64,000 nucleotides of DNA from Chryseobacterium angstadtii (GCF_001045465.1 NZ_LFND01000001.1:744001-808000), one strand, 5' to 3'. Shown: positions 7,746 through 16,278, numbered from the stretch's first letter. The notes: generated by a model from the letters alone, not told the origin. Numbers and translations: made by a program.

Positions 7746-8612
7746 ATGAAGGCAGCCATATATTCTCAGAAAAAAGACCTCGACACTTTTTTATATTTAA
7801 GCAAGTTTATTTCAGAACTTGAAACCAGAGGCGTAAAATCTGTTCTGTACGACGAAATGGCTGAAGCGCTTCAGTTCTCAAAAATATTTGAAACATTCAA
7901 CAGCAAACAGGATCTTCTGGATAAGAAAGTAGATCTTTTTTTTACTTTTGGAGGTGACGGAACTATCGTCAACTCTCTTACCTTTATAGAAGATCTTGAA
8001 ATCCCGATTGTAGGGGTAAATACCGGAAGACTAGGATTTCTGGCCAGTTTTACCAAAGAAGAGGCATTCAAAGAACTGGATGCTATTTTAAAAGGGGATG
8101 TAAAAACCAGCCGCCGTGCTGTAATTGAGGTGGTATCTCCCAGGTCAGATGACTTTTTCCCATATGCCCTGAACGATGTTACCGTTTCCCGAAAGGAAAC
8201 TACGTCCATGATTACGGTAGATTCATATATCAATGATGAGTTTCTGAATGTTTTCTGGGGCGATGGTGTTATTGTTTCCACTCCTACAGGATCTACCGCT
8301 TATTCTTTAAGCTGTGGTGGCCCCATTATCTCTCCGAACAACGAAAATTTCGTCATCACACCTATCGCACCTCATAATCTGAATGTGAGACCATTGGTTG
8401 TGAACGACAGGGTAGAAATAAAGTTCAAAGTAGAAAGCAGAGTTCCGCAGTATTCTCTTTCGCTGGATTCAAGATTGGTTCATATAGAAACCGACAAAGA
8501 AATTATCATCAAAAAGGCAGATTTTCAGATCCTTCTGGTGCAGCCCAATCATTTAAGTTTCTACGAAACGATCCGTCAGAAGCTGCTTTGGGGAAGGGAT
8601 AAAAGAAATTAG
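7746..8612 (+). CDS. nadK: NAD kinase
   Basis: A 288-residue enzyme that phosphorylates NAD to NADP with ATP or polyphosphate. The GGDGT motif is seen in FTFGGDGTIVNSL (about residues 67-79), followed by GVNTGRLGFLASF, the conserved NDVTVSR strand and the glycine-rich GDGVIVSTPTGSTAYSLSCGG loop, which contacts NAD. Length is typical. It is the second gene of the CBS-nadK operon. There is no terminator before fbaA; a TACCTTTA element near 8630 may give fbaA its own promoter. Confidence 0.96.
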   Translation: MKAAIYSQKKDLDTFLYLSKFISELETRGVKSVLYDEMAEALQFSKIFETFNSKQDLLDKKVDLFFTFGGDGTIVNSLTFIEDLEIPIVGVNTGRLGFLASFTKEEAFKELDAILKGDVKTSRRAVIEVVSPRSDDFFPYALNDVTVSRKETTSMITVDSYINDEFLNVFWGDGVIVSTPTGSTAYSLSCGGPIISPNNENFVITPIAPHNLNVRPLVVNDRVEIKFKVESRVPQYSLSLDSRLVHIETDKEIIIKKADFQILLVQPNHLSFYETIRQKLLWGRDKRN

Positions 8613-8683
8613 TAATTCCTCAAAAATGATTACCTTTACAGGAATTTTAAAAACGCCTAATAATTTAAAATAAAAAGTAAAAC

Positions 8684-9754
8684 ATGAGCAGAATTTTTCC
8701 GGCAGGAGTTGCCACAGGTCAATTAGTTACCGATATTTTTCAGTACGCTAAAGAAAACAAATTCGCACTGCCAGCAGTAAACGTAATTGGTTCAAGCAAT
8801 GTAAATGCTGTTATGGAAACTGCAGCAAAATTAAACTCTCCTGTTATTATCCAGTTTTCAAACGGTGGAGCTGCTTTCAACGCAGGAAAAGGATTAAGCA
8901 ATGACGGTCAGAAAGCCGCTATTTTAGGATCTATTGCCGGAGCAAAACATATTCATACTCTTGCAGAAGCTTACGGAGCAACTGTGATTTTACATACTGA
9001 CCACTGTGCAAAGAAATTATTACCGTGGATCGACGGATTATTAGATGCCAGTGAAGAGCACTATAAGCAAACCGGAAAGTCTCTTTATTCTTCTCACATG
9101 CTTGACCTTTCTGAAGAATCTTTGGAAGAAAACCTTGAGATTTCAGCAAAATACTTCGAAAGAATGGCTAAAATGCAGATGACTCTTGAAGTGGAGATTG
9201 GTGTAACAGGAGGAGAAGAAGATGGTGTAGACAACTCAGACGTAGACAACTCTAAATTATATACTCAACCGGAAGATATCGCTTATACTTACGAAAAATT
9301 GAAAGCAATTTCTGACAACTTTACCATTGCTGCCGCTTTCGGTAACGTACACGGAGTTTACAAGCCAGGAAACGTGGTTCTTACCCCGAAAATTCTTGAC
9401 AACTCTCAAAAATATGTTCAGGAGAAATTCGGAACAGGTGAAAAGCCGGTAAACTTTGTATTCCACGGTGGTTCAGGATCTACTTTAGAAGAGATCAGAG
9501 AAGCGATCGACTACGGAGTAATTAAAATGAATATTGACACTGACCTTCAGTTTGCTTACACAGAAGGAGTGAGAGACTACATGATTAACAATATCGATTA
9601 TTTAAGAGCGCAAATCGGAAACCCTGAAGGAGAAGAAAAGCCTAACAAGAAATTCTACGATCCAAGAGTTTGGGTAAGAAAAGGTGAGGAAACTTTCTCT
9701 ACAAGACTGGTTAAAGCGTTTGAAGACTTAAATAACGTAAATACTTTAAAATAA
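8684..9754 (+). CDS. fbaA: Fructose-bisphosphate aldolase, class II
   Basis: A 356-residue zinc-dependent aldolase that cleaves fructose 1,6-bisphosphate in glycolysis and joins trioses in gluconeogenesis. Class II marks: TVILHTDHCAKKLLPWIDGL (catalytic Asp and first zinc His), EVEIGVTGGEEDGVDN (class A loop), AAAFGNVHGVYKPGNV (second zinc His) and FVFHGGSGSTLEEI (third His and phosphate loop). The long form and ending match the E. coli FbaA (class IIA) branch. Codon use is more biased than in the neighbours, as expected of a highly expressed gene. Confidence 0.96.
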   Translation: MSRIFPAGVATGQLVTDIFQYAKENKFALPAVNVIGSSNVNAVMETAAKLNSPVIIQFSNGGAAFNAGKGLSNDGQKAAILGSIAGAKHIHTLAEAYGATVILHTDHCAKKLLPWIDGLLDASEEHYKQTGKSLYSSHMLDLSEESLEENLEISAKYFERMAKMQMTLEVEIGVTGGEEDGVDNSDVDNSKLYTQPEDIAYTYEKLKAISDNFTIAAAFGNVHGVYKPGNVVLTPKILDNSQKYVQEKFGTGEKPVNFVFHGGSGSTLEEIREAIDYGVIKMNIDTDLQFAYTEGVRDYMINNIDYLRAQIGNPEGEEKPNKKFYDPRVWVRKGEETFSTRLVKAFEDLNNVNTLK

Positions 9755-9766
9755 GAACTGTACATT

Positions 9767-9815
9767 TGTATTAATGTAAAAAGTATTCATAACGGATACA
9801 GTTTACATTAATACA
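9767..9815. promoter_or_regulatory. 14-bp perfect inverted repeat upstream of accD
   Basis: Arms 9767-9780 (tgtattaatgtaaa) and 9802-9815 (tttacattaataca) are exact inverted repeats separated by 21 bases, ending 29 bases before the accD ATG. The half-sites are A/T-rich without a T-tail. It could be an operator or a stem-loop in the leader. Confidence 0.5.
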
Positions 9816-9844
9816 TTTTACATTTATCCCCTAATACAATCAAA

Positions 9845-10699
9845 ATGGCATTCGACTGGTTTAAAAGAAAAACAAAAAACATTACCACCTCTACTGATGA
9901 AAAAAAGGATGTTCCCAAAGGTCTTTGGCATCAGACTCCATCAGGAAAAGTAGTGGAGCATGATGAGCTTAGAAGAAACAATTACGTTTCCCCTGAAGAC
10001 GGATTTCATGTAAGAATTGGAAGTGCAGAATTTTTTGATATCCTTTTTGACGAAGGAAATTTCACTGAACTGGATGCCAATGTTGAAAGTATTGATATCT
10101 TGAATTTCAAGGATACAAAACCTTACAAAGACCGTCTGAAAGAAGTAAAAGCCAAAACAAAACTTACAGATTCTATCAGAAACGCAGTAGGAACCGTAAA
10201 AGGAACCCAAATGGTTGTTTCATGTATGGATTTCGCCTTTATTGGAGGATCTCTAGGTTCTGTAATGGGTGAAAAAATCAGAAGAGCGATAGATTACTGT
10301 ATCGCCAACAAACTTCCGTACATGATTATCTGTCAGTCCGGAGGAGCAAGAATGCAGGAAGCCACCTATTCTCTGATGCAGCTGGCTAAAGTACAGGCTA
10401 AGCTTGCACAGCTTTCTGAAGCTGGTCTTTTATACATCGCTTATCTTTGTGACCCTACTTTTGGAGGAATTACCGCTTCTTTCGCTATGACTGCTGATAT
10501 CATCATGGCTGAACCGGGAGCACTGATCGGTTTTGCCGGTCCTAGAGTAATCCGTGAAACCATCGGAAGAGATCTTCCGGAAGGCTTCCAGACCTCTGAA
10601 TTCTTACAGGAAAAAGGATTTGTAGATTTCATTGTAAAAAGAACTGAAATTAAAGATACAGTAGCCAAAACAGTCAATTTATTAGCTGTAAAAGCATAA
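9845..10699 (+). CDS. accD: Acetyl-CoA carboxylase carboxyltransferase subunit beta (no zinc ribbon)
   Basis: A 284-residue subunit that, with AccA, transfers carboxyl from biotin to acetyl-CoA to make malonyl-CoA for fatty-acid synthesis. The crotonase-like core is intact: [41 protein letters not shown] and the oxyanion-hole segment [31 protein letters not shown]. The N-terminus [22 protein letters not shown] aligns with the zinc-ribbon region of E. coli AccD but has none of the four cysteines; this seems usual in Flavobacteriia. A terminator follows. Confidence 0.95.
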   Translation: MAFDWFKRKTKNITTSTDEKKDVPKGLWHQTPSGKVVEHDELRRNNYVSPEDGFHVRIGSAEFFDILFDEGNFTELDANVESIDILNFKDTKPYKDRLKEVKAKTKLTDSIRNAVGTVKGTQMVVSCMDFAFIGGSLGSVMGEKIRRAIDYCIANKLPYMIICQSGGARMQEATYSLMQLAKVQAKLAQLSEAGLLYIAYLCDPTFGGITASFAMTADIIMAEPGALIGFAGPRVIRETIGRDLPEGFQTSEFLQEKGFVDFIVKRTEIKDTVAKTVNLLAVKA

Positions 10700-10719
10700 A
10701 ATCTGTAACAAACACTATA

Positions 10720-10749
10720 CAATCTCTCTCTAATTAGGGAGAGATTTTT
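10720..10749 (+). terminator. Rho-independent terminator after accD
   Basis: Stem AATCTCTC (10720-10727) with GAGAGATT (10738-10745), followed by tttta. The next gene starts 4 bases later, so its transcription must begin inside accD or read through this hairpin. Confidence 0.65.
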
Positions 10750-10753
10750 ATTT

Positions 10754-11263
10754 ATGAGGACTTTCAAGATATTTTTTAATACCATCCGAAGCATGAGCCT
10801 GAAAAAGATCATGCGTCTTTTATCACTCCTTATCCCCCATCCTCTTTTTGCCCTGTTAAGCTTTCATGCAACGGTTCAGGTCTTTGCAATTGCCCAGAAA
10901 AAATTCCCCGAAACCGCATCAAACAACGGTATTGGAAATGCTTTCAGACATGCTTTATGGTGCTGTTTTATCATGATGTACTGCTGTAAGGTCTCATCGC
11001 CCCAAAAGGCATTTGATTTCTGCAAAAGAATTACAGATCTGCATGAGGAGCTGTTTCCCAACCAGCCTTTGGAAACCAAAATGGATCTTCACAACAACAA
11101 AATCGGCATGGATTATTTTATGGAGCTTCTTCCGGGAATTCACCGCCAGTTTTTTGAGAAGGGATTTTTCATTGATAATCTCATCAAAAAAATGGATGAT
11201 GCTAAGGTTTTAACAAGTTTGGATGATGATTTTGAAGGGTATCTGGTGTATTTAAACGAATAA
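10754..11263 (+). CDS. DUF6973-like domain protein
   Basis: A 169-residue protein. The segment NGIGNAFRHALWCCFI followed by TDLHEELFPNQP and KMDLHNNKIGMDYF, about residues 58-125, matches the NAFRHALW...HE...MDLHNN pattern of DUF6973 domains, which carry several conserved His, Asp and Asn residues and are thought to be enzyme-like. The first 45 residues are hydrophobic or basic and may form a membrane anchor. Function unknown. The start codon lies directly after the accD terminator; no separate promoter is evident. Confidence 0.7.
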   Translation: MRTFKIFFNTIRSMSLKKIMRLLSLLIPHPLFALLSFHATVQVFAIAQKKFPETASNNGIGNAFRHALWCCFIMMYCCKVSSPQKAFDFCKRITDLHEELFPNQPLETKMDLHNNKIGMDYFMELLPGIHRQFFEKGFFIDNLIKKMDDAKVLTSLDDDFEGYLVYLNE

Positions 11264-11540
11264 TATTAAGACGGGGAGTCTGAAGTTTGAAGAAGGAAGT
11301 TATTGAAACCCTTAAACAAAATTACAGGGTTATTTATTAGCCTCTAAGATGATCGTTAACTACACTATATTAACAGCCCGGCAGCACTTCCAGCTTCCCT
11401 CTTCCGGCTTCTAACCATTTTAATCTAACTTCTTTAACCCCGAAAGCTGATAATATTCTAAAATCAATAACGTTTACAAATAATCTTTTCCTCAATTTCC
11501 TTTTTATTTATTATCTTTTCTAAAATTTTAATTTAATCGA
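11264..11540. other. Intergenic region with degenerate GAAG/CTTCC repeat (family F)
   Basis: No gene is seen. The left part holds gtttgaagaaggaagttatt and the right part gcacttccagcttccctc (11384-11401), roughly inverted to each other. The right box matches 18 of 21 bases at 54471-54491. The last 80 bases are A/T-rich and may contain the promoter of the Gate-domain gene. Confidence 0.5.
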
Positions 11541-12944
11541 ATGGTCCTCAGCAGAATTTGGTCGGCTTTCATTATCATTGCCATTGGCATCGCCAGTATT
11601 AAATATATTTCGTCAGGCCACTACAAAACCATTTTCAATGATATGGTGGTAGGAAAAGGCGGAGATACGGTTCAGATAGCTTCACAGCCGATGAATACGC
11701 TCACTCCCATTGTACGGGACAGCCTGATGAAAAAAAATGATTTTGCAGACAGCAGAATTCATTATAAAACAGATTCTCTGAAACAGAACGTCAAGGTTTA
11801 CAGGGTTCAGGAAGCAGATGGTGTCATCGGAACCTCAGAAACCGCAGTAAAAATCTGTATCGGACTCATTGGAATTATGACGCTGTTCATGGGATTCATG
11901 AGTATTGCTGAAAAAGCAGGAGGAATCAATCTTCTGAGCCGTTTTATTCAACCTTTTTTCTCCAAATTATTTCCGGATATCCCTAAAAACCATCCGGCTT
12001 TCGGACATATGCTGATGAATTTCAGCGCCAATCTTCTGGGACTGGACAATGCCGCGACTCCATTCGGTTTAAAAGCTATGGAAAGTCTTCAGACGTTAAA
12101 TCCCAATAAAGATACGGCCAGCAACTCACAGATTATGTTTCTGTGTCTCCATGCAGGCGGAATGACGCTTATTCCGGTCTCCATCATTGCCATCAGAGCA
12201 TCAATGGGATCTAAGACCCCTACAGATATTTTCCTCCCGTGTATGATTGCCACTTTTGCAGCAACAATGGCAGCCATGATTATTGTTTCTCTGTATCAGA
12301 AGATCAACCTGCTTCGTCCGATAGTGATTGCTTATGTAGGAGGAATTTCAGCGGTTATTGCCCTTCTGGTGGTCTATTTGGTTCAATTGAGCAAAGACGA
12401 ACTGGATACTTTCAGCAAAGTATTGAGCAACGGACTCATACTCTTTATTTTCCTGGCGATAGTTTTGGGAGCCGTTTATAAAAAAATCAATGTTTTTGAT
12501 GCTTTTATTGAAGGCGCAAAAGAAGGATTCACCACCTGCGTCAAGATTATCCCTTATTTAGTTGGAATGCTGATTGCCATTTCTCTTTTAAGAACTTCAG
12601 GCGTTTTTGATGTTATTATCGACGGAATGAAATGGGTGGCAGCAGCGGCCAATTTTGATCCGCGTTTTGTTGACGGACTTCCAACAGCATTAATAAAACC
12701 CTTATCCGGCTCAGGAGCCCGCGGAATGATGGTAGACACCATGGCTACGTTTGGAGCAGACAGCTTTCAGGGTAAACTGGCAGCGGTTCTTCAGGGAAGC
12801 TCAGATACGACGTTTTACGTTATCGCAGTCTATTTTGGAGCTGTAGCTGTTAAGAATACAAGATACACGGTAATTGCCATGCTTTTGGCGGATTTAGTGG
12901 GGGTTATTACTTCAATTGCACTGGCGTATTTGTTTTTTGCTTAA
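11541..12944 (+). CDS. Nucleoside-recognition (Gate) domain membrane protein, SpmA-SpmB-like fusion
   Basis: A 467-residue polytopic inner-membrane protein with two Gate domains: one around residues 100-240 (GIMTLFMGFMSIAEKAGGINLL, NFSANLLGLDNAATPFGLKAM) and a second from about 315 to the end (GAKEGFTTCVKIIPYLVGML, LPTALIKPLSGSGARGMMVD). These halves correspond to Bacillus SpmA and SpmB, which are separate genes there; Bacteroidota carry them fused although they do not sporulate. The substrate is unknown; a transporter role is inferred. A periplasmic loop of about 70 residues separates the first helix from the rest. Monocistronic. Confidence 0.88.
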   Translation: MVLSRIWSAFIIIAIGIASIKYISSGHYKTIFNDMVVGKGGDTVQIASQPMNTLTPIVRDSLMKKNDFADSRIHYKTDSLKQNVKVYRVQEADGVIGTSETAVKICIGLIGIMTLFMGFMSIAEKAGGINLLSRFIQPFFSKLFPDIPKNHPAFGHMLMNFSANLLGLDNAATPFGLKAMESLQTLNPNKDTASNSQIMFLCLHAGGMTLIPVSIIAIRASMGSKTPTDIFLPCMIATFAATMAAMIIVSLYQKINLLRPIVIAYVGGISAVIALLVVYLVQLSKDELDTFSKVLSNGLILFIFLAIVLGAVYKKINVFDAFIEGAKEGFTTCVKIIPYLVGMLIAISLLRTSGVFDVIIDGMKWVAAAANFDPRFVDGLPTALIKPLSGSGARGMMVDTMATFGADSFQGKLAAVLQGSSDTTFYVIAVYFGAVAVKNTRYTVIAMLLADLVGVITSIALAYLFFA

Positions 12945-12949
12945 AAGAA

Positions 12950-13008
12950 GGTGGCTTCGAATGGTGACTTCGAGAACCTCAGTCACCATTCGAGGGGTCT
13001 CAACCACC
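12950..13008. repeat. Imperfect palindrome, repeat family C copy
   Basis: Arms 12957-12969 (tcgaatggtgact) and 12981-12993 (agtcaccattcga) are perfect, with partly matching outer boxes ggtgg and ccacc. The loop contains cgagaacctc. It is related in sequence to the palindromes at 13059-13083 and 4100-4116, and starts 6 bases after the Gate-domain stop. Confidence 0.7.
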
Positions 13009-13058
13009 AAAAGGATTATACCGGAAGAATAAGTATAAAATCACTCCTGCATCTTCTG

Positions 13059-13083
13059 GGTGGCTGAGGCTCCCGAAGCCACC
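13059..13083. repeat. Palindrome, repeat family C second copy
   Basis: GGTGGCT (13059-13065) pairs with AGCCACC (13077-13083) around gaggctcccga. Its reverse complement shares ggcttcgggagcc with the hairpin at 4101. Two members of one family thus lie within 130 bases of each other. Confidence 0.6.
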
Positions 13084-13125
13084 GCTCCCTCAAAAACACA
13101 ACTATTAACGATAAGTTTTAACATT

Positions 13126-13518
13126 ATGATTACAGATAAAGAATTCACATTACGATTAATACGTCAGCTCACCCAGGCATTGGAAAAGCTGATCCTGGAT
13201 AAACCTGAAGAAAGTTTAATGCAGAAAGAATTAGATTTTGAATCTTTGATGAAAGATATTTTCAAATTTGATTTTACGACCCTTTCCTCAAAAACAAAAG
13301 AAGAAATTATAGAAATCGTCAACGAAAGACAGGAAAGAGACCATAAAGATTATTATGAAATGTTAGGAAACCTGTTCTATTTTAAAGGCAGAGGAGAAAA
13401 AAACAGTCAGTTTTTAGATAAAGCAAAAACCTTCTACGAATTGTATCTTCAAACCAGCGGTATTTTTGCATTACCCGTAATTAATAGGATCAATGAAATA
13501 AAAAAAGCACTTGAATAA
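13126..13518 (+). CDS. Hypothetical helical protein
   Basis: A 130-residue protein of unknown function, beginning MITDKEFTLRLIRQLTQALEKL. It is predicted to be almost wholly helical; the C-terminal half (ERDHKDYYEMLGNLFYFKGRG, then AKTFYELYLQTSGIFALPVI) has a TPR-like look. Asp, Glu and Lys are abundant, and there is no signal peptide or membrane segment. The frame is open for 22 codons upstream, but those codons lie in the repeat-C palindrome, so I chose the internal Met. Its 3' end carries a bidirectional terminator. Confidence 0.75.
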   Translation: MITDKEFTLRLIRQLTQALEKLILDKPEESLMQKELDFESLMKDIFKFDFTTLSSKTKEEIIEIVNERQERDHKDYYEMLGNLFYFKGRGEKNSQFLDKAKTFYELYLQTSGIFALPVINRINEIKKALE

Positions 13519-13530
13519 AGTGCTTTTGTA
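13501..13530. terminator. Bidirectional terminator between convergent genes
   Basis: AAAAGCACTT (13503-13512) and AAGTGCTTTT (13518-13527) with a 5-base loop; A- and T-tracts on both sides serve both strands. It ends the 130-aa gene (its stop is in the stem) and the TonB operon. Confidence 0.8.
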
Positions 13531-13532
13531 TT

Positions 13533-14420
13533 TTAGAAAGTAATTTTATACGTTCCGGTGGAGGATGTGCTTGCTTTTTCAGCTTTCACATACTTTTTAA
13601 CCCATGCTATTCCCGTGGAAGAAATACAAGGATCTGATGTTCCTCCTGATCTTCTCGCGGATACTACATTTCCGGCTTTATCTACGGTATAAGCAATGGT
13701 AATCGTTCCGCTTGCAGAGCAACTGTTACTGGGTTGGGCTCCTCCTCTTCCCATTGTTCCTGGGATATATCCTACCAGTTTACGGTCAATTCCCACTTTG
13801 CTGTCTCCGTTTCCGTCTCCGCCCAAAGGATCTCCCGCATTTCCGATTCCTTCACCAGTTCCCTGGCTTCCGGCTTTTGTTCCTCTTCCTCTGATCAGAT
13901 TTCCGATGGCAGCAGTTCCTTTTCCGTCACCGTTTCCGGTTTTAGAGTTGGCTGTTGTGGCTCCGGATTTCTTTGTATTTTTTGAAGCACTCGCACTTGT
14001 TGCGGTCTTCTTATCTGTTTTTTTAGACTCTTCTTTTTTAGGAACACTTGTTTTGGAATTGTTCCCGGTAATTACCTTTTCTTTAACTTCTGTTTTCTTG
14101 GGTTCCGGTGCAGGCTCAGGTTTTATAACCGTTTTCGTTTCCGGTACGGCTGTTTCAACAGGTTCGGGAGTTACTTCTTCAGTTGCGGCGGCAAGACTTC
14201 CCGGCTGATCTGCCGGTTCTTCAATCCCTTTTCCATTTCTGTTATCCCCGAAGTTAACAAGCATGGTTGTAACCACTTCATCAGGTTGTTTATCCAGCTC
14301 AGGTTTTAATTTATAAAGAAAAACAAAAAGCAGGATCCCAGACCAGATCAGGATAGAAAGTAAGGCACTTTTTATCCGGTCTTTGTTCTGCTCGCTTTTG
14401 TTTATTGGGTAACTTCTCAT
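13533..14420 (-). CDS. TonB-like energy transducer
   Basis: A 295-residue periplasm-spanning protein. There is one transmembrane helix at about residues 18-38 (SALLSILIWSGILLFVFLY), then a Pro/Glu/Lys-rich extended region (about 60-150), a Gly-rich stretch (about 155-215), and a C-terminal TonB-like domain (SGTITIAYTVDKAGNVVSAR, about 237-256, with two cysteines, SNSCSAS and SDPCISS, that may pair). The C-terminal domain contacts the TonB box of outer-membrane receptors. It is the third gene after exbB- and exbD-like genes. It replaces the classical Pro-Lys repeat rigid arm by mixed E/P/K and Gly segments. Confidence 0.85.
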   Translation of the reverse strand: MRSYPINKSEQNKDRIKSALLSILIWSGILLFVFLYKLKPELDKQPDEVVTTMLVNFGDNRNGKGIEEPADQPGSLAAATEEVTPEPVETAVPETKTVIKPEPAPEPKKTEVKEKVITGNNSKTSVPKKEESKKTDKKTATSASASKNTKKSGATTANSKTGNGDGKGTAAIGNLIRGRGTKAGSQGTGEGIGNAGDPLGGDGNGDSKVGIDRKLVGYIPGTMGRGGAQPSNSCSASGTITIAYTVDKAGNVVSARRSGGTSDPCISSTGIAWVKKYVKAEKASTSSTGTYKITF

Positions 14421-14452
14421 TTTAATAATTCTTTCCGTTTGTTTCGGAGGTC

Positions 14453-14851
14453 TTATTTATCTTTAACGGTTGCAATGGCAATATTAAATTTATTCTTTTC
14501 GGCAATTTCCATCACAAAAACCACATCTTTATGCATCGTATTTTCATCGGCACGAATGGTGAAAGATTTGTTGGTTTGATTTGTCAGTTTATTGACAATC
14601 ACAGGCTCAAGCTGTTCTCTTGTCACAGGATTATCATCTACAAAATACGTTCCGTCCGGCTTAATGCTTACCGTCAAAGGATTGGGAATATTATCTTCTA
14701 CCGCTCCCGCTTTTGGCAACTTCACATCAATAGCACTCTGATTGGCGGCTGATGAAGTAATCATAAAGAATATCAGCATCAGCAAGATAACATCGGTCAT
14801 CGCAGCCAAACTGAATTCGGGATTTGCTTTATTTCTTCTCTGAATTTTCAT
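14453..14851 (-). CDS. exbD: ExbD/TolR family biopolymer transport protein
   Basis: A 132-residue protein with a short cytosolic N-terminus, one transmembrane helix (about residues 18-36) and a periplasmic domain. D20 in AAMTDVILLMLIFFMITSS is the conserved membrane Asp that takes up protons. The periplasmic part PLTVSIKPDGTYFVDDNPVT has the usual ExbD fold. It acts with ExbB and TonB to pass proton-motive force to the outer membrane. It lies between exbB (91-base gap) and the tonB-like gene (32-base gap). Only one exbD-like gene is present, whereas some Bacteroidota operons carry two. Confidence 0.92.
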   Translation of the reverse strand: MKIQRRNKANPEFSLAAMTDVILLMLIFFMITSSAANQSAIDVKLPKAGAVEDNIPNPLTVSIKPDGTYFVDDNPVTREQLEPVIVNKLTNQTNKSFTIRADENTMHKDVVFVMEIAEKNKFNIAIATVKDK

Positions 14852-14942
14852 CTGTTTACTTTTAACTTTTTAATGGTCAGATGGAATTGCTTAGTTTGCT
14901 ACTATTTAAAAATAAGGTGTTAAGCAATTTCATAAGAAAGAT

Positions 14943-15647
14943 TTATAAAGGTTTATTGATAAGGTCTAAAAATTCTCCGGACATATTCTGTGCTTTCAGG
15001 ACAAACTTATCTATTCTTGTCAAAAGGATGTTATAGAAAAAGTTAGCCGGAATAGCTACAGCCAGACCTACTGCTGTTTGTCCCAATGCGGTATAAATAC
15101 CTTCAGAAAGTGTTTTCGGAGAAAACGAGCCTGTTGCATGGGAAAGGTTGAAAAACGCGATAATCATCCCGATAACCGTTCCTAAAAGCCCCAACATCGG
15201 TGCAATACTTGGTACCACGGCCAAAAGGTTAAGATTTTTTTCCATATTGGCAACTTCTACCTGCGCCTGAGATTCCATAGCACTTACAATATCAGAAACA
15301 GGGCGTCCCAGTCTTGAAATTCCTTTTTCAAGGATTCTTCCTTCCGGGGAATTCTGTCTTTTACAGTAATCTGCTGCCGAGTCTATCTTCCCTTCTTTGA
15401 TGAAATCTTCAATATTCTCCATGAAATTGGCGTCTGTTTTTGAAGTAAGCCTTTTAATAAAGAAGAAGCGTTCAAAGAACAGATAGAGTGAAAATACACC
15501 TAACGCCAGAACGACAAGCATTACTATTTTAGCGAAAGCCCCGCCGTGGAACATGATTTTCCAAAATGAAAATTCTAAATCGTCTGTTGCAACTGCCGGA
15601 GCAGTAATCTGTGCAAATAAAATCTGAGTAAGTTCCGTTAACAGCAT
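14943..15647 (-). CDS. exbB: MotA/TolQ/ExbB proton channel family protein
   Basis: A 234-residue inner-membrane protein with three helices (about residues 38-60, 148-170 and 185-210). The conserved core VVPSIAPMLGLLGTVIGMIIAFF and the segment LGQTAVGLAVAIPANFFYN (proton-pore Thr and small residues) are clear. It forms the pentameric stator around ExbD. It is the first gene of the exbB-exbD-tonB operon. A TACATTTG element lies 30 bases upstream. Confidence 0.93.
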   Translation of the reverse strand: MLLTELTQILFAQITAPAVATDDLEFSFWKIMFHGGAFAKIVMLVVLALGVFSLYLFFERFFFIKRLTSKTDANFMENIEDFIKEGKIDSAADYCKRQNSPEGRILEKGISRLGRPVSDIVSAMESQAQVEVANMEKNLNLLAVVPSIAPMLGLLGTVIGMIIAFFNLSHATGSFSPKTLSEGIYTALGQTAVGLAVAIPANFFYNILLTRIDKFVLKAQNMSGEFLDLINKPL

Positions 15648-15676
15648 TAATGTAAATTTTTATAAAATTTTAACGA

Positions 15677-15684
15677 CAAATGTA
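15677..15684 (-). promoter_or_regulatory. -7 element of the exbB-exbD-tonB operon
   Basis: On the minus strand the bases are TACATTTG, 29 bases before the exbB ATG. No clear -33 TTG at the expected distance. Confidence 0.5.
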
Positions 15685-15757
15685 GTGGAATATTATGAAT
15701 CACACTCTTAAAAATTGCTTAAAAACAACTTAAAATTTGTTATGATTTAAAGACAGC

Positions 15758-15780
15758 AAATTTCTTTCCAAAAGAAATTT
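15758..15780 (-). terminator. Stem-loop downstream of the 153-aa gene
   Basis: AAATTTCTTT (15758-15767) and AAAGAAATTT (15771-15780) form a perfect 10-bp A/T stem around CCA. There is no long U-tail on the minus strand, so it may be a weak terminator or an RNA 3'-end stabiliser. Confidence 0.4.
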
Positions 15781-15816
15781 TGAAAAGAAATTGGATATAA
15801 AAAGGATGAAAAGAGG

Positions 15817-16278
15817 CTAGTCCTCGTCTATATCGATATCATCCTGCTTAAATTCGCATTTTAAACGGAATGGGATCGGCGTATCAGATCCCGTATAGAA
15901 ATCGTCTATGGTACCTTTCCAGATCACCTGAAGTTCACCTTCTTCATTTTTCTCAAACAGGAGCTCGTTATCATAAATAAAAGCTTCCTCATCATCGAAC
16001 AAATCCACTTCGGTATAGGTGTCTTCCTCAGAATCGTTAATCATGATGGCTTTTCCTTCGATATCTTTTGATTCTATAGGAAAATCAAAAATTTCAAGCG
16101 AAAGCTGTGGAAAGTTGTACTGTAATGAATCATCATCTACATGATCCAAACTGTCATCCGTTATAATTTCAACCTCTAAAAAATGTTGCTGGTTGCTGTA
16201 GACTGCTTTACAATAAGTATTTCTAATATTGTATTTTAAGGTCTCCTCCGGATGGTAAATTTTTAAAATCCCTTTCAT
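15817..16278 (-). CDS. Hypothetical acidic protein
   Basis: A 153-residue cytosolic protein with no signal peptide. It is strongly acidic: runs such as DDSLDHVDDDS, DSEEDTYTEVDLFDDEEAF and the C-terminal KQDDIDIDED. Alternating hydrophobic residues suggest a beta-rich fold. I recognise no domain. It is monocistronic with a TATCTTTG element (minus strand, 16327-16334) about 50 bases upstream. The start MKGILKIYHPEETLKYN is the only ATG near the open frame's beginning. Confidence 0.7.
   Translation of the reverse strand: MKGILKIYHPEETLKYNIRNTYCKAVYSNQQHFLEVEIITDDSLDHVDDDSLQYNFPQLSLEIFDFPIESKDIEGKAIMINDSEEDTYTEVDLFDDEEAFIYDNELLFEKNEEGELQVIWKGTIDDFYTGSDTPIPFRLKCEFKQDDIDIDED

Noticed and set aside
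13700..14210. Open plus-strand frames opposite the tonB-like gene, with Pro- and Ser-rich translations
   Set aside because: They are the antisense of the Gly/Pro/Glu-rich TonB region; codon use fits the minus strand, and ExbB-ExbD-TonB order supports that strand.
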